From: Dermacentor variabilis | Lineage: Eukaryota; Arthropoda; Arachnida; Ixodida; Ixodidae | DNA length: 64,000 nt | Assembly: GCF_050947875.1 (NCBI RefSeq) | Contig: NC_134570.1 | Coordinates: 206,852,250 to 206,916,249 of the forward strand | Direction of reading: 5' to 3' | Shown here: positions 22,106 to 34,904 of the stretch, one piece after another | Position numbering within the stretch: position 1 is the first letter of the stretch | Layout: every line of letters begins with the position of its first letter | The notes under the pieces: model-generated | Told to the model about the DNA's origin: nothing | Databases searched by the model: none | The model's input: the letters and a program-made list of their open reading frames with translations, nothing else | Made by a program: the position numbers and the translations under genes

Positions 22106-23547
22106 GTCCCCGCGGAAATAAAGGAGCCATCCTACACTGCTTGCATCGGTATGGATTTCGGTTGGCGCTTGAGGGTCAAAATGGCGAAGAATGCGTGGCG
22201 TCGTGAGAAAACGGCGCAAGGTTGTGAAGGCGTCTTCATACGCTGGAGACCATGACGAGAGATCTCTAGCACCACCAAGGAGCGGCGTGAGCGGCGATAT
22301 AATTGACGCAATGTTTCGAGCGAATCGCCGGAAGTAAGAGCAGAGGCCGATAAAACTGCGTAGCTCTTTCATAGTGGTAGGTTTTGGGAACGCAGTAACC
22401 GCACGTAGCTTCTTGGGATCCGGACGAATACCCTCCTTTGACACGACATGGCCTAAAATTGTGAGCTGACGAACAGCAAATCGGCACTTCTTCAGGTTAA
22501 GTTGCAACCCGGCGTTGGTCAAGCAAGTGAGTAAGTGCTGGAGGCGGAGCAGCTGCGTTGCGAAATCAGGGGCGAACACCACAATGTCGTCAAGATAGCA
22601 AAGACAGATTTTTCATTTGAGGCCACGCAGAACATTATCCATCATTCTTTCGAACGTAGCAAGTGCGTTGCAAAGTCCGAAAGGCATGACGGTGAATTCA
22701 TACAAGCCGTCTGGTGTAACAAAGGCAGTTTTTGGCCGATCGGCATCTGCCATCGGAAGCTGCCAATGGCCTGACCGCAAATCCAGCGAAGAAAAGAACT
22801 CTGCTCCCTCCAGACAGTCCAGAGCATCATCGATGCGTGGTAATGGGTAGACGTCCTTCAGCTAGATCTTGCTCAACCGTCGAAAATCAACACAGAAGCG
22901 GATGGAACCGTCTTTTTTGTGACGAGGACCATGGGACAGGCCCATGGGCTTTTGGAAGGTTGAATGACGCCTCGACGGAGCATGTAATCGACCTGGTCAG
23001 CAATGACGCGACGTTCCGTAGCGGAGACGCGATATGGTCTTTGTCGCAGCGGTGAGTGAGAGCCAGTGTCGATGTAATGCTCAACCGTCCATGAACGGCC
23101 GAGAGATGTTTGCGCAACGTCGAAAGAACGGCGGAAGTACTGAAGGATTGCGAGAAGTTGAGATCGCTGCGAATGCGTCAGATCTTCGGCGATGAATGGG
23201 CTGAACACACCAGTCCATGTTGAGTCGGGTACGCAGAGGGCACTCAGTTCATGGACTGCAGTAGAAGGTACTTCGTCGAGGACAGAGACAATTCGTGTTG
23301 AATCGGCCAACTCGACGTAACCAAGGCATTCGCGGCGGAGCAGTGATAGCGGCGACGAAAGATGATTGTAAATGGGCATCGTGCTCACACCGGCGGCAAG
23401 GTCAAGAGCTGCAAAGGGCAAAGGAAGCGCTTTTCTGGTAACGAAGTGATGAGAGGGCATGAAGAAGACCGTCCCGTCGGATATGGTACTACAGAAGAAT
23501 GGTACGAATGCTGAAGAGCACAGGGGAATGCAGGTGCCTTCTTCCAC
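22106..23547 (-). pseudogene. Ty3/gypsy pol: reverse transcriptase and start of RNase H
   Basis: Minus strand. N-terminal RT part 23547-22915 with EHYIDTGSHSPLRQRPYR, GVIQPSKSPWACPMVLV. After an A-run at about 22912 the frame shifts by one base and continues with FCVDFRRLSK, PLPRIDDALDCL, FFSSLDLRSGHWQL and VMPFGLCNA. The catalytic box [11 protein letters not shown] is intact at about 22575-22605. Connection follows: [31 protein letters not shown] (22500-22300), and RNase H begins at HTDASSVG (about 22130-22155). In-frame stops occur at 22861-22863 and about 22618. The element stops there. Confidence 0.92.
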
Positions 23548-23661
23548 GACAATTTTAGCGGCAGGATGAGCATCGACGGAGGCCAGGTCACCAAGGTGGA
23601 AAATTTCAATCTCAGCCCGAGCGCAATTGATGGTGGCATTGTGGCGTGAGAGAAAATCCCA

Positions 23662-23958
23662 TCATAGAATAACGGCGTGGGAGCAAGATGAAAGAACTAT
23701 GAATTCAATCGTGTACAAAACGTCCTGTATGGTCACACGAGCAGTACAAGCAGCGGTAGGGCAAATGGTTTGAGCACTCGCCGTTCGAAGCGACAATCCA
23801 GACAGAGACGTCGTCACTTTACGAATCGAACGGCAAAACCTGGCATCCATAACTGAAATAGCGGCACCGGTATCGACGAGGGCGACTGTAGCGACATCTT
23901 CGATAAACACATCAATGACATTGGCAGGTAAAAGAGGAGGAGTTCGGCATGTCGACAC
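23662..23958 (-). pseudogene. Ty3/gypsy aspartic protease domain
   Basis: Minus frame with the active-site motif VALVDTGAAISVMD (Asp-Thr-Gly at about 23863-23877) and the flap and core style LRTASAQTICPTAACTARV. It lies between the gag zinc knuckle and the RT of the same element. The segment 23661-23548 continues in the same style (FLSRHNATINCARAEI) and links it to RT. Confidence 0.9.
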
Positions 23959-23974
23959 GTGCGCAGTTCCTGCC

Positions 23975-25259
23975 TCAGGAATTGCGTCGTCTAGTTTCCC
24001 TCTTCGTTAGAGCCGGGTCGTCGACGCAGAGGGAAAGCGATCGGCGACGTGGGGAGGGTGATCGGATGCGTTCGAAACAAGGACGGCGATCAGTCTGGGA
24101 GCGAGCTGGTGATGGGTCGAATGGTCCGTAAGGCGCATTTGAATCAGGCGGCACATAGGGCGCTCGGCGATCGTCATCGAACGCCTGCGATCGGCGGCGG
24201 CAAAACCTTGCGACATGACCGGGATACCTACATGAGAAGCATATAGGGCGATTGTCCGGCGTACGCCACGGGTTAGTGACGGCAGTGGTGGTCCAGGGTA
24301 CGGGAGGGGGAGGGCGGTGCCCAGGCTGCTGGAAGCGACGCACGGGAACAGTGCGAGGGGCCATTGCAGCAACCATAGTATAAGTGGCCGGTGTAGTCAC
24401 GACATCCTGCTAGTGAATAGCCGGCAGCGCTTCCGCGACCTCTTCATGGATCACGTTACGGAGATGAGACGGCAAAGTGCTGGCAGATTCCTGAGTGACG
24501 GACACCAGGGATAGCTGTCGTGCGACTTCTTCGCGCACGAAATCCTTGATTTGGGTTATCAGAGAAGCTTGTTCTGGGCCGGTGGTGAGGCTGCAAAGTG
24601 ACGCCAAATTTGGTGCGGGATGTCGCCTTGTCAGAGCTCGCTGCTTGCGTAATCGATCATAGCTCTGGCACAAGCTGATGACATCTCCAAAAGTGCGCGG
24701 GTCCTTGGCCAGAAGCATCTGGAACGCGTCATCATCGATTCCCTTCATGACGTGCTTGATCTTTTCCGCTTCCGTCATGGCAGCGTTCACGCGCCTGCAC
24801 AAATCTAGAACGTCTTCTATATAGCAGGTGAATGTCTCACCCATGTCCTGTGCGCGTGTACGCAAACGCTGTTCGGCTCGGAGTTTCCTGACGGGGGGTC
24901 GGTCAAATACTTCTGTAATCGACGTCTTTAACGCCGACCACGTTCGGATATCCCTCTCAGGATATCTTAACCAGATACTGGCCACGCCCGCGAGGTAGAA
25001 TGATACGTAAGCCAGTTTGTCTGAGTCATTCAATTTGTTGTGAACGCTCACCCGTTCGTAGGACCACAGTCCACAGCCACTCTTCGTTGTCGTCGGTTCC
25101 GCTGAAGATAAGAGGCTCCCGCTGGCGAACGGTGCCAGCGCAAGGGACGGGTGGCGATGGAAGAGTCTTCTGGTCGGCGTCCGGCATAGCGGAGGGTAGC
25201 GTCCGAGAACAGAGTTCCAGGATGGTAGAATGGAACGTTACGCCGCACGACTCCACCAC
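23975..25259 (-). pseudogene. Ty3/gypsy gag with CCHC zinc knuckle
   Basis: Minus strand, three pieces. At 25259-25085: start of gag with EPLIFSGTDDNEEWL. After a one-base frameshift near 25085, 25051-24410 gives the capsid-type domain (DKLAYVSFYLAGVASIWL, WSALKTSITEVF, MGETFTCYIEDVLDLC, GDVISLCQSYDRLR). An in-frame TAG near 24411 separates the last part, 24400-23975, with one CCHC knuckle CFSCRYPGHVARFC and an Arg/Ser/Pro-rich tail. The TGGTGGAGTCGTGCGG run immediately inside the right LTR segment may be the primer-binding site. Confidence 0.88.
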
Positions 25260-25261
25260 TT

Positions 25262-25910
<649 letters not shown>

Positions 25911-27050
25911 TTCTATCTGACTGTGGTCGGCTCCGGACCACCGTCAGCTGCACTTCACTTCTCGAACAGGAACGGCATTATAAGCACTTTGGAATGTAGC
26001 GAACGAGGTTTAAATTATGGATACGGGGAGCTCAAAGAAGTTTCATGTAAGTGAACACATTCCTTTCGCATTTACCGCTAAATCGCCCCTAACGTTTTTT
26101 ACAAGGCATTTCGAAATAATAAGCAATACAAGTAAGGAGAGAATGACGCTGTTCGGGTTGTCAAGAGTTGCGCGCAGTGGCCACAAATCTAAGTGAATTT
26201 GTCATAAAATTTGTGTTGAAGCATTGCACAATTATCATAGACAGTTGTTTTAATGGCGCAAAAGCTTTCTGGTCGGAATGTATGTGCTGCGGAAAAAATA
26301 CGCAAGAGTCGCTATCATCTTGCTTGGAGCACTCCATCACTATTAGAGTGAAACAAAATTGCCATAAATGCATTGACCCAGTGTCCGGACAGCGCATTTT
26401 AGTATGACTAAATCCAAAATTAAGAATGTTTTCCTAATATATAAGAAAACAAAGCACTTAATGTACTCTCCTACTAGAGTATGCTAACTATTAAACCATG
26501 TCCAAACATTAGCAATTTCGCCCATAGAAGAATCAGTAGCGAACGCGATAGAAGCTCTTGCGTTCGAACCATCGCGTGGTGTTTTCACAATAGGCGGTGA
26601 AATTGTGAGACAACTCTTGCTGCGCAGCACGAAGGGGGTGTTATTACGGACATTGTCAAATTTCGCCACATCGTGAAATTTGTTAATGGCGGTGTTTTGA
26701 GCCAAACAAGCGGCAGTCTTTGATTGGCTCCAGATTCCGCCATTACATAAGTTTACAACATGGCGATATTTGACACTGTCCAAGATAGTAACCCTGACAG
26801 ATATCAGGCGTGTCCTAACGCTGGCGCGATGTATACTGCGCTGTATACTGCATTTCAGACATGAGATGCTACGCTGTGACGTCTAGAGAAACATTTGGCA
26901 GTGGCTTCGTTCGCACTAAGAAATAGTTGAATGTTTCTTGATGGCACTTGCCCGGAACTGTTTTTTACATAGGCGCGTTATTTAATGACAGAAAGCTTAT
27001 TCTTTACAAACAATATAGCTGTGATATATCTTTCAATAGGTGAAGCGCCA
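25911..27050. other. Unassigned DNA
   Basis: No family recognised. Opposed ORFs at 26161-26407 and a 99-codon minus ORF at 26484-26783 lack known motifs. The latter lies in the least AT-rich part. Confidence 0.4.
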
Positions 27051-27054
27051 ATAG

Positions 27055-28780
27055 TTACGGCACACAAAAAGAAATACAGACAGTATTTGTCGTGTGCCGT
27101 CACGTCACTGCAAGAGGCACCCTCGTATTAAATAATGGGCACGCAGACGTGCTTCTTACGAAATTTAACAACGAGCGCCTTCACATCCCAAAGGGCACTC
27201 CAACTGCGTACAGTGATGAGACATTACAAGTAAAGGACTTTTCGCAGTGCAGCATCACGGAATGAATGAAATGGCTGTTCAGACAAGGAAACATAATCTG
27301 TCGACGTTGCGGCACCAAGTTGCGCGCTGAGCGGCAGCGTGTAAGGGAACTCATACTGCAGTTTGAGGATTGCTCTTCGTTTACGTCGAAAGTCAAGCAA
27401 ACAGCACTGACCATGCATCGAATAATTACGGAAGGCGCCACAAGAACAATTTGACAGAACCCCTCTTTTATGGCTCCGAAGGAACGCAAAAAAATACAAT
27501 ACAGATAAAGAAAATGCTCAAACATGATGTCATCCAGCCTTTAAAGAGTAGTTAGGCGTTCCCCGTGGTACTAGTCAAAAAAAAAAGAAGAAAAGACGGC
27601 AACTTATGCTTCTGTATTGACTACCGCAAGATAAATCAGGTAACAAAGAAAGAGGACAAGTCATTACCACGCAAAAACGATTCACTTGCCAGGTTACGGC
27701 ACGCACGTTATTTTTCTTCCATGGACCTACGCAGCGGGTATTGTCACCGACAAATCGATGATAGAGATCGTGACGCCCGACGGTCTCTACGAATTTTAGG
27801 TGCCCCGTTTCGGTTTATGTACAGCGTTAGCAACTTTTCAACGTCTAGTGGACACCGTAACTTCAGGTCTAAAGTGGCAAAAGCGCTTGGCCCACCTAGA
27901 CAATCAGATCGTTTTTTCAGCTACATCGAAGGGCACTTATTTAACCTGGCTACTGGCTGTTCTTGAAGCCAAACGCTAAGCTGGCCTCACGTTAAAGCCA
28001 GAAAAAGCCATTTTGGCTTGAAGGAACTCCAATTTCTAGGCCAAGTCGTTAGTAATGAAAGTTTCCAGCTTGGCCTACGCAAAATAGACGCTGTCACAAA
28101 GTTCCCCACATCATCTGAGAAGAAAGCAGTGAGACGCTTTCTGGGCCTGGGCTCCTATTACCGATAGTTTATTACGGAATTTTCATGTATTGCCTCACCG
28201 TTAACGCGAATAACACGAAAGGATGTTCTTGTTGTTTGGGGCGAAAGAGGGCAAATGTCATTTAACGAGTAATATTAATGTCTGCAAACGCCCCCAGTTC
28301 TTGCGCACTTTTACCAGGATGGCCCGGCAGCACTTCATACCGATGCGAGCATTGTATATATGTCTAGGTGCCGTGATAGTGCAGTGGCAAGATGGCACCG
28401 GAAAAGTGATAGCCTACGCTAGCAAACTTGTCTCGTGCATTGGGGAAGATTACTCCACTACCGAGAAAGAATGTCTAGTCGTAGTGTGGGGTTGTAATCA
28501 AATTTGACCCCTATTTGTACGGCCGCTCATTAAACCATCGTCAGCGACCACCATTCTCTGCTGGCTGACAAACTTAAAAGACCGATCAGGTCGACTGGCG
28601 CGCTGGAACCTCAGGCTTCAGGAGTTCGACGTGGCCGTCGCACACAGGTCAGGGAAAAAGCACACAGTGACGCCGACTGCCTCTCTTGGTCTCCAAAACA
28701 GCCTTCTGTCACACAGGATAAGGACACGGACGCTGCATTCTTAGTAACCATCGATACATTTACCATTTCACGGTAGCAGC
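27055..28780 (+). pseudogene. Ty3/gypsy pol, plus strand: RT and RNase H
   Basis: Plus-strand blocks: linker GTLVLNNGHADVLLTKF (about 27115-27165), LILQFEDCSSFTSKVKQTAL (27350-27410), RT LVKKKRRKDGNLCFCIDYRKIN (27568-27635), ARYFSSMDLRSGYCHRQID (27705-27765). The catalytic YLDD is lost in a frameshifted region near 27900. The connection is recognisable as KKAVRRFLGLGSYYR (28121-28165). RNase H follows: LHTDAS, GKVIAYASKLVS and YSTTEKECLVVVWG (28330-28500), then [16 protein letters not shown] (28590-28630). Many stops and shifts make it dead. It differs from both minus-strand gypsy copies. Confidence 0.9.
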
Positions 28781-30010
28781 ACGACGACCTAGAACTGCTT
28801 CCACTTATCGACTTCTTGGAAGACCGAGCTACAGACGTGCTGCGACTGTTTACAAGAAGGCAGGTGTCATTTTGTTTGAAGGGTAATGTTCTCTGTAACT
28901 TTTTTTTTTTCGGCAGACAGTACCTATTTACTGGTCGCGCCTGCTTCGCTGTGAAATGAAATTCTCACAGCATGTCATGATGAGGCCACCTATGGTTATC
29001 TAAGCTACACACGAACATTGTCCCCACTGCGGCGCAAGTGACATTAGCCGAAGCTACCAGCCGCTTTCAAGCATCACGCACGCATGTGTCCTGACTGCCA
29101 AAGACGCAAAGTGCCTCCCGACAATGCAGTTGGTCTCTTACATCCTATTGAGGTACCGGGCATACCCTTCGCCAAAATTGGATTTTCTCGGACCATTTCC
29201 AACTTCTTCTACATGGAACAGGTGGATAATTCCCGCCACTTATAACCTTTATTACCCGGTGTACGGGGACAAAAGCTAGCGGGCGGGGGGGGGGGGGGGG
29301 TCACAGCAGCTGAATCTGTTCGATTTTTCGTCAAGAGCGTCGTCCTTAGGCAAGGTGCCGCAGCGGTAGTATTTACTTACAGGGGAACCGCGTTCGCGGC
29401 CGGACTTCTAGCCACAGTATTCAAACTTAGTGGCACTGCTTACCGGTAAATAACAGCCTATCATCCTCAGATGAATGAACGTACGGAAAGTTTGAACAAA
29501 AGACTCACAGAGATGTTTTGCATGTATGTCGACGTGGAACATAAGAACTGAGACGAGATTTTGCCTTATGCAACCTTCGCATATAACACCGATCGACAGG
29601 AGACGATCGTGTGACACCATTCAGCTTGGTACACGGTCTCCTAGGCACGACAACATTGGATGCCATACAGCCACACGAGTGTGACGACATCCATGCAGAT
29701 GCTGAAGGATTTTCTCAAGCCGTCGAAGAAGCCAGACGTGTGCGCACCCACCACCAACCAGCAAGACAAGCGTGCGACGCGGTGCCATCGTCAGCACAAA
29801 TCGGTTGCCGACACAACCGGCGAGAGAGTGTGAGTTTAAATACACATAGATCGTCGGGGACTTCCTGAAAAACTGCTAAGGCGATATTTGGGATCCGACA
29901 CCTGAACGACGTGAATTATGAGGTCTTGCCACATCGTGCAAATTGTTCGCGGACCCGCGAGCACCTACCCGAAGTGCGGCTTGAGGTGCGCATGAAGCTG
30001 TACCTATCCA
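28781..30010 (+). pseudogene. Ty3/gypsy integrase, plus strand, catalytic residue lost
   Basis: Continuation of the preceding pol: zinc finger part CPDCQRRKVPPDN (about 29091-29130), core DFLGPFPTSSTWNRWII (29178-29230). The second acidic site is read as VVFTYRGTAF (29370-29398), where Asp is normally found in place of Tyr. Then AYHPQMNERTESLNKRL keeps the Glu (29457-29505), followed by WDEILPYATFAYNTDRQE, TPFSLVHG, and at the end a GPY-like remnant with LNDVNYEV. A run of about 18 G at 29284-29301 interrupts the core. The LTR was not clearly found, though TGACGATAAGAACA at 30121 could begin it. Confidence 0.88.
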
Positions 30011-31424
30011 AATGGCCAACGTTTTATTGTTCCCCGCACGCACACGCTGAAGTTGAGCATAGGGGCGTTGCTTGCCTTGAAAGGGAGGCAAATGCTGCGT
30101 CTGTAGAGCAGCAAGAAAAGTGACGATAAGAACATATATCGGCATTTAAAGGAAACATAGCGATGGAGAAGCAGGCGAAGAAGTGACTAGCGCGTGGTAT
30201 TAAACAGTCCGCTCTTCTTAAGGTTGCTGCTCACTACTGCATTTGTGCCTCGAGTTTCCCACGCCGCGACGATATCTACCCGCCTGTCGGTTTAGGCTCC
30301 ACTTAACTCTTAACTCCACTTAAAGCCCTCGAGTTCTAGGATAGCAAGGGGAAAGGAATAATGTCTGAAACAGAGATTAGTAAAAGGCTGTTGGAGGTTT
30401 GGTGCCATGAAAGTAGGGATACCACAAAGAAAGGAGGAGTACAAAAACAAGATTCTCAATAATGACCCATAATATATAATGCTAGACATTTATCCTATAT
30501 AAGAAAATGATACGTAAGACAGCAAAATATGAAAAATAGAGCTTAGTGGCGCAAGCCGCTGTCACGTTCCAAAAGGAACTTTCATAGCATCCATCCATCC
30601 ATCCATCCATCCATCCACCCACCTATCCATCTCCTTATCTCCGGCACTTATTTCTGGCAACTATTTGCCTAGTTGCACTACGGCGATATTTGTTAGAGGC
30701 TAAGGAGGGGCAGATCCAGTTTTGTTACTCCAGGGTTTTGCATTAACAGTGGCTACGCGTAGACAGAGGATCATAGGCTAACACAATATTTAAAAACACA
30801 TATTCTGCCACCCTGCGCAATATGGCAGAAAACAAAAGTGCACTTTAAAGCCTTGACGTTGCTTCAACTGTGTGCACAATAAAAAAAGATAGGTTAATGG
30901 AACATTTACCCTTTCGATTAAATAGCTCTGTTTCAGCCAATCCACCAGTAGTTTTAAGAGCATTCATAAATTATTTGTCAGGTCTATAATCAGCAATACT
31001 GCAACACCAATGTAGCAGTTCGAAGAAAATCTCCCTGTAAATATAAATTACCGTTAAGTGAAGCTGTGTACTGCGCAGGGTTCTCATCGTCTGCAAGATC
31101 AAGAGACAGTCGGCGGGTGCGGCCACTGCAGAAAAAAGAAAAGCAACACGGAATAACATTACTGTTTTCGAATAAGTACTATGCCATGTCCGAGTGGTCG
31201 TTTAAATACCCTCTTACTATGTGTGACATAAATGCAACAAATAAGCAGATTCCGCCCCAGACACCGACAACGGCTTGTCTCTGTTCATCTAAAAACAAAT
31301 GAACAAAAATTGGCGGTGACTTCAGCTTGCTCTGAAGTGGCTGTAACGTGACTGAGCGCTCAAGAGACATCCATTAAATCACTTGACATTCTTATTCGAA
31401 TGCGTTACTTATTGCTCGCTTTCT
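30011..31424. other. Unassigned DNA, possible gypsy 3' LTR at left
   Basis: 30120-30330 may be the 3' LTR of the gypsy element, judged by position only. Beyond that no homology is recognised. It includes the ATCC microsatellite listed separately. Confidence 0.35.
30588..30617. repeat. (ATCC)n microsatellite
   Basis: About seven ATCC units after TTTCATAG. A CATAG-ATCC junction of this sort resembles the 3' tail of tick LINEs, and the complementary (GGAT)n tail occurs at 39722. A LINE tail in plus orientation is possible. Confidence 0.85.
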
Positions 31425-31790
31425 CACCCCAAAGGTTGTGGATTCGAGTGCGTTAATTGATTCAGCATCTGCATGGATGTCGTCACACTCGTGTGGCTGT
31501 ATGGCATCCAACGTTGTCGTAGCTTGGAGACCGTGTACCAAGCTGAATGGTGTCACACGATCGTGTCTAACTAATTTGCCCTAATCAACATCGCCCTAAT
31601 TAACACCAGAGATCGTGGGTTTGACACTCTCCAAAGGTCGTGCGTTCGAGGGCGTTAATTAACTCTATATTAATACACAGTGCCTTAATTCACATTAACG
31701 CCAAACTTCGTGGGTTTGACATCCCCATAAGCTCGAGGGTTCGACTCCCAGTGATAATCGTAGGTTCGGGCACGCAAAATAACGGTATCT
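31425..31790. repeat. Repeat of tRNA B-box-like and TTAATTAA motifs
   Basis: Short units recur: AGGTTGTGGATTCGAGTGCGTTAATT, GATCGTGGGTTTGACACTC, AGGTCGTGCGTTCGAGGGCGTTAATTA, CTTCGTGGGTTTGACATC, GCTCGAGGGTTCGACTCCC, ATCGTAGGTTCGGGCACGC. Each carries a core like GTGGGTTCGA, close to the RNA polymerase III B box, and alternates with (CC)CTAATTAACAC runs. Spacing is irregular (about 20-60 bp). No A box or tRNA fold accompanies them. A gypsy integrase piece sits inside (31461-31566). Confidence 0.65.
31461..31566 (-). mobile_element. Displaced gypsy integrase fragment
   Basis: About 105 bp reads on the minus strand as a near copy of 29602-29706 (ACGATCGTGTGACACCATTC through ACATCCATGCAGATGCTGAA), the integrase segment around TPFSLVHG. 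A handful of mismatches separate the two. It interrupts the B-box-like repeat between GTTAATTGA and TAACTAATTTG. It has no LTR, no tail and no clear target duplication. Confidence 0.85.
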
Positions 31791-32009
31791 CAATTAAGAT
31801 TGCCCTTTTTTGGCATGATGAGCGGCATCGGAGCCAGCTGTGGAAGAGGCCGACGAACGCGCAAGCAGTGGTGCGAGCACGCGTCTGCACGAAGTGGGCT
31901 CACACGACTTCTGTACCACACACCGCGTTTTCTAGATCATCGGGGCTACGAGCCACTTGAGGCTCTCACTTTAACAACGCCAAAACGCTCGTTGGTTGAC
32001 AGGATGGTA

Positions 32010-33080
32010 CATCAAATCAAATCGAATCAGTTCATTTTCATCTCAAGGATGAGGGCAGGCTCGGGATAAAAGGGACATTAGTCACTTGAGGGGAAACAGA
32101 GCCTCCCTGATACATGGAAAGCAGCAAAATTCATTCAACAAAATTCATTCATAGCAAGAAGGGGTTAATATTTTACAAGTTGTAATACACATAGATTCAT
32201 CATGACCTGAAAATATAGATACACATATTCCTTTACGGTTAAATTACACAGTACAATACATGAAGACAACTTACAATATACACTGAAAGTTTAGTTAGTG
32301 ATAAATAATATTGTGTTGATTTCACGATAAAAGTGCATCCCTAATAACACGTGTGCCACATTCTTCAATTATTATCCTTTGTTGAATTAATTTATTTAAT
32401 AAAACAGGCAAAGTGAAACGAAGCATTTGTCGGCCAAAGTGTTTTCTGCACAATGGAATGATCCAGTGTTGTTGGTGACGAGTAGGATAAAGGATAATGT
32501 ATGGTTCTAATTGAAAAATATCCAAAAAAGCGCGATTGCTGTTGAGCTGGGATTTTTATATCTTATTGGTAGGTAATACTCGTAAAGCTGATGAATTGGG
32601 ATAATGTTAAAGCACTTAAATAATTCACCCGTGTGTGCATAATAGACAACATTAGCAATTTCCCTAATCGTTTTTTTTCTGTAGTTTGTATAGTCTATTA
32701 ATGTTCGCTGCTGTTGTACTTCCCTATACCAAAAAACAACTGACATGCGATAAAGACAAGTCGTTATAAAGTGTTATCCTTATGGACACTGGAAGCAAGG
32801 AACGCAGTCGTGCAAGTATACCTACACATTTGGAAATATTAGTTATTACCTGATTAATCTGTGGTTCCCATGACATTATACAATTAAAGAACACTCCTAA
32901 AGTATTAACCGTCTCTACATTTTCAATATTCGCACTACCTGAGCGTAAGGCATCGCCTGGAGAAGTAATCTGCATCAGCGAGTGAAAAATGACAGCTTTT
33001 ATTTTTGATGCGTTAATGACTAATGAATATTGCTCACTCCAGGCATTTAGGCTCTCTGACTTGGAAAACAAACTACGCTA
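32010..33080 (-). mobile_element. CR1-group LINE 3' part, decayed
   Basis: Minus strand. The post-catalytic RT region LNAWSEQYSLVINASKIKAVIF, VETVNTLGVFFNCIMSWEPQI and LARLRSLLPVSIRITLYN (33071-32730) is followed by KKTIREIANVVYYAHTGELF and FNIIPIHQLYEY (32690-32560), then the C-terminal RHQQHWIIPLCRKHFGRQML and LRFTLPVLLN (32490-32395). It runs into a UTR and ends near 32010 in a GATTTGATTT-type repeat. The 5' two thirds are missing. Blocks are in different frames. Confidence 0.82.
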
Positions 33081-34900
33081 AGAAGTCGGCTAAAAAAGCG
33101 CACCATCTGGTGTCTTCTTGTTTATTACCCGTTATTAGATTGTTTGTTTTCCTCGATTAATGAGAGAGGGTGTACGCAAGCGCTGTAGTCAGAGCAATGC
33201 GTGGTTGCGTGACTTAAGTAAGTTTGGGTTTACCGTATTTCTCGACAACACGCACACAAGGCGCACAATGTCCCGTGAGAAAGATGGCGCAAAATCTGGT
33301 TTAAAGCAGCTTGACCAGACCCAGCTCTCCTCTTTTTTTGGCAGCGCGCTGACAGCACATACAAGAAATACATTACATAATATGGGACACCGCACAAAAA
33401 TGCAGAAGAAGAAAAGATGAAGACATTCACAAAGCAACCAGAATAGTTGTGACGAGATGCAAGCTCATCAATGCTTTAAGTAAGTCATCCATTATGCATC
33501 GATTTCGTAAAAATATACAATATGCGCAACCAGACAGGAAAAAGGCTGCACGCTTCAGTGTGTTCATTCGCCTCTGAAATGTACTTCGAGAGCAGCTTTC
33601 GCCTCCAGTGATCACCAGCATCTTATTTGCTTTTTTGGTTTTGGTTCTCTGCGTCTTTATAAAATATTGCGCCCACCTACTACGCTGAACTGGGAGAGGC
33701 CCCAGCGGCTAGAGTGGTTGTTTAGGCGGGAAGGCTGCTGTTACATAAAAGCTCATAACTTAAAGTAACAATAAAAAACAATCCGAAAATGTAGTATAAC
33801 ATCTGATAGCTAATTTGAATTTCTGATAGTAAGAAAATAGTAGTAGGGAATAAATCAGTTCTACGTTTTTTTTTTATTTGCAAGGTATGTAATCTACTTT
33901 CTGCATGACATAGCATTGCATGCAGTGAGAATTGAAGTACCTACGTTCAGAGATTTTAGCTTCCTGAGCCTCCTCTTGTATAAGTAGGCTATACTTGTTT
34001 AGTTAAAATGCACATCTCTATAAGGCCTTTTATTTGAAATTGCTTAGACAAATGCTTATGGTAACATGTTTACTCTCTCTCTTTTTTTTCGTGGTGGCTC
34101 AAAATTTCACAAAAGAAATAGATTTCACTCGGATATTCCTGGTACATCATGTTTATTTTCGTTTGTTTTATCTGAAACAGTCCGTTTTTGTATTTATCGC
34201 ACAGTAGCACAACGTCCAAACGCCTACATGCTTGACGAAGCTACGTAGTAGTTGAGATGACCTACTACATTTGTTATATTAAGTTTCTGTGTAAATCAAT
34301 ATTTAGGCCATTTTTGAGGAAGCAGTAGCTTTGCTAAAACCTTCACGCTTTTAAGGCACGATGGGTCATTTTAAATCTCCTGCCTGAAATTTGAAGTAGA
34401 CACCGCAGCCAAAACTTCTACAGCGGACGTAAAGAGCGAAATGAAGACGTGCCAAGGTTCAAGCATTTCCATTTTCTCTGTACATTTGCAGTACTACTAC
34501 ATCATGCACTTAGCACCTTTGAATACTGTCAGCTACTGTGTAAGCTACGTGGCGTGGTCGTTGTGACGTGGCGGTGGGCATTAAAGTTGTCGATGCTTTT
34601 GATGCCGTTTTCAGCCAACAACCTTATTCTCGGCGCATTCTCTATTTTAGGTCTGTGCAATGTTTCCATCTTATAATCATCATTGTCATGTACGCATCGT
34701 TTTCCAATTTAAGGTTGATTTCAAGAGCATGACAAAGAAGCATTTCTAGCAAATGCACCGCCATTTTGTCAAAAAAAAAGTTCTGTGCTATGCGCATAAA
34801 CTAATCCATGTCTAGTACAGTATTTCCCTTTATGGTTTCCGAAATACGTGCACAAATCACACTGCTCGCAGAATGCGAAACCTTGCCCTTATTTCCCAGT
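33081..34900. other. Unassigned AT-rich DNA
   Basis: An 86-codon plus ORF (33160-33420) with opposing minus ORFs has no recognised motif. The rest is AT-rich with poly(T) runs (33867, 34080). No tandem or inverted repeats noticed. Confidence 0.4.
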
Positions 34901-34904
34901 ATCA

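Noticed and set aside
31425..31790. CRISPR-like array
   Set aside because: Units and spacers are irregular, and the window is plainly eukaryotic with TATA, poly(A) and LINE/SINE features.
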